This document shows, piece by piece, positions 21,726-22,303 of a stretch of DNA of 22,303 nt. The DNA comes from an uncultured Alphaproteobacteria bacterium (lineage in GTDB: Bacteria > Pseudomonadota > Alphaproteobacteria > RF32 > CAG-239). The stretch is from NCBI GenBank assembly GCA_934248075.1, contig CAKQKH010000023.1, positions 1 to 22,303 of the forward strand, in the 5' to 3' direction. The position numbers were made by a program, and so were the translations under genes. Below the pieces are notes generated by a model. That model saw only the letters and a program-made list of their open reading frames with translations. It had not been told where the DNA came from and made no database searches. The number at the start of each line of letters is the position of its first letter. Position 1 is the stretch's first letter.

Positions 21726-22303
21726 ATGAAAATTTTAATAACGGGTGCGAACGGATTTATCGGCAGCCATCTGGTGACGGAGCTGATTGATTGTGGCCAT
21801 CATGTAGTAGCTGTTGATTTAGATGATAAAAATATTGATGATCGCGCTATGTTTTTGAAAGGCAATCTGTTCTCTTCTCCGATTGATTTTACAGTGGTTG
21901 GGCTGCCTGACGTTGTAATTCATCTGGCATGGCGGGACGGTTTCAATCACTACGCCGCCAGCCACATTGACGGCATTGCGCGGCATTTTTATTTTATCAA
22001 ATCGGTGATTGACGCCGGTGTCAAATCCGTTTCCGTGATGGGAACGGCGCATGAAATCGGATATCATGAGGGAAAAATCAACGAAAACACACCCTGTAAT
22101 CCACTTTCGTATTACGGTATCGCCAAAAACACTCTACGCCAGCTAATCTTTGCCTATGCCAAGGACAAATCCGTTTCCGTCAAATGGTTGCGCGCTTTTT
22201 ACATTACAGGTGACGACCGGCACAACCATTCCGTTTTTACAAAAATATTGGAAGCCGCCGAAAGCGGTCAGAAAGAATTTCCATTTACCAAAGGGACAAA
22301 CCA
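21726..22303 (+). CDS. NAD-dependent epimerase/dehydratase (3' end outside window)
   Basis: The frame starts at ATG 21726 and is still open at the window end, giving 192 visible codons. It is an extended SDR: the cofactor motif is T-G-A-N-G-F-I-G-S-H (6-15), the V-V-I-H-L-A-W strand is at 63-69, and the catalytic pair is Y130-G-I-A-K134. The V-M-G-T-A-H-E-I-G-Y-H-E-G stretch replaces the usual S-S-x-x-V-Y-G, so it belongs to a less common branch and the sugar is not predictable. AAAGGTG precedes the start by 7-10 bases, and the upstream GT2 stop is 16 bases away. It is the last gene of the operon visible here. It is incomplete only because of the window edge. Confidence 0.85.
   Translation, partial: MKILITGANGFIGSHLVTELIDCGHHVVAVDLDDKNIDDRAMFLKGNLFSSPIDFTVVGLPDVVIHLAWRDGFNHYAASHIDGIARHFYFIKSVIDAGVKSVSVMGTAHEIGYHEGKINENTPCNPLSYYGIAKNTLRQLIFAYAKDKSVSVKWLRAFYITGDDRHNHSVFTKILEAAESGQKEFPFTKGTN

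Overview
The window reads as a piece of a Gram-negative bacterial chromosome with an accessory island at the left and a large surface-polysaccharide (O-antigen or capsule) locus at the right. Standard stop codons, Shine-Dalgarno sites and sigma70-like promoters are visible. The tight operons and the dTDP-rhamnose, GDP-mannose and dTDP-amino-deoxyhexose genes fit a proteobacterium. A host-associated alphaproteobacterium is possible, but no rRNA or marker gene lies in the window, so the taxon is inference.

Region 1 (1-3960) is very AT-rich. The 3' part of a large serine recombinase on the plus strand converges on a compact minus-strand operon of four small genes. In transcription order these are a SocA/Panacea-like winged-helix candidate, a three-helix membrane protein, a PD-(D/E)XK nuclease-like protein, and a protein carrying the Cys-X-Cys-X-X-Cys zinc motif of tRNA-guanine transglycosylases. 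The layout (recombinase, AT-rich cargo, ATGA coupling, membrane protein plus nuclease) resembles a mobile defence or nucleic-acid-modification island. I do not recognise this combination, and it is the best candidate here for an undescribed system.

Region 2 (3960-5414) holds a GC-rich, strongly foldable stretch between two terminator hairpins. After it comes a stand-alone gene for a 26-27 residue tandem-repeat protein with its own consensus promoter and terminator.

Region 3 (5415-13490) is a nine-gene minus-strand operon: HxGH nucleotidyltransferase, PMM2-type HAD phosphomannomutase, GT2, Gmd, cupin, SDR, GT8, GT2 and a UDP-galactopyranose-mutase-like flavoprotein. Region 4 (13491-13807) is the divergent control region, with a 20-bp inverted repeat, a perfect palindrome and a hairpin. 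Region 5 (13808-22303) is a plus-strand operon of at least 11 genes: rmlA, rmlC, rmlD, rmlB, an RgpF-like rhamnan protein, fdtB, GT2, fdtA, fdtC, GT2, and an SDR cut by the window end.

Together regions 3 and 5 should supply dTDP-L-rhamnose, dTDP-Fuc3NAc or dTDP-Qui3NAc (sharing RmlA and RmlB), and a GDP-4-keto-6-deoxymannose-derived sugar, plus six glycosyltransferases to assemble them. No flippase, polymerase or ABC exporter is in the window, so the locus probably continues to the right.
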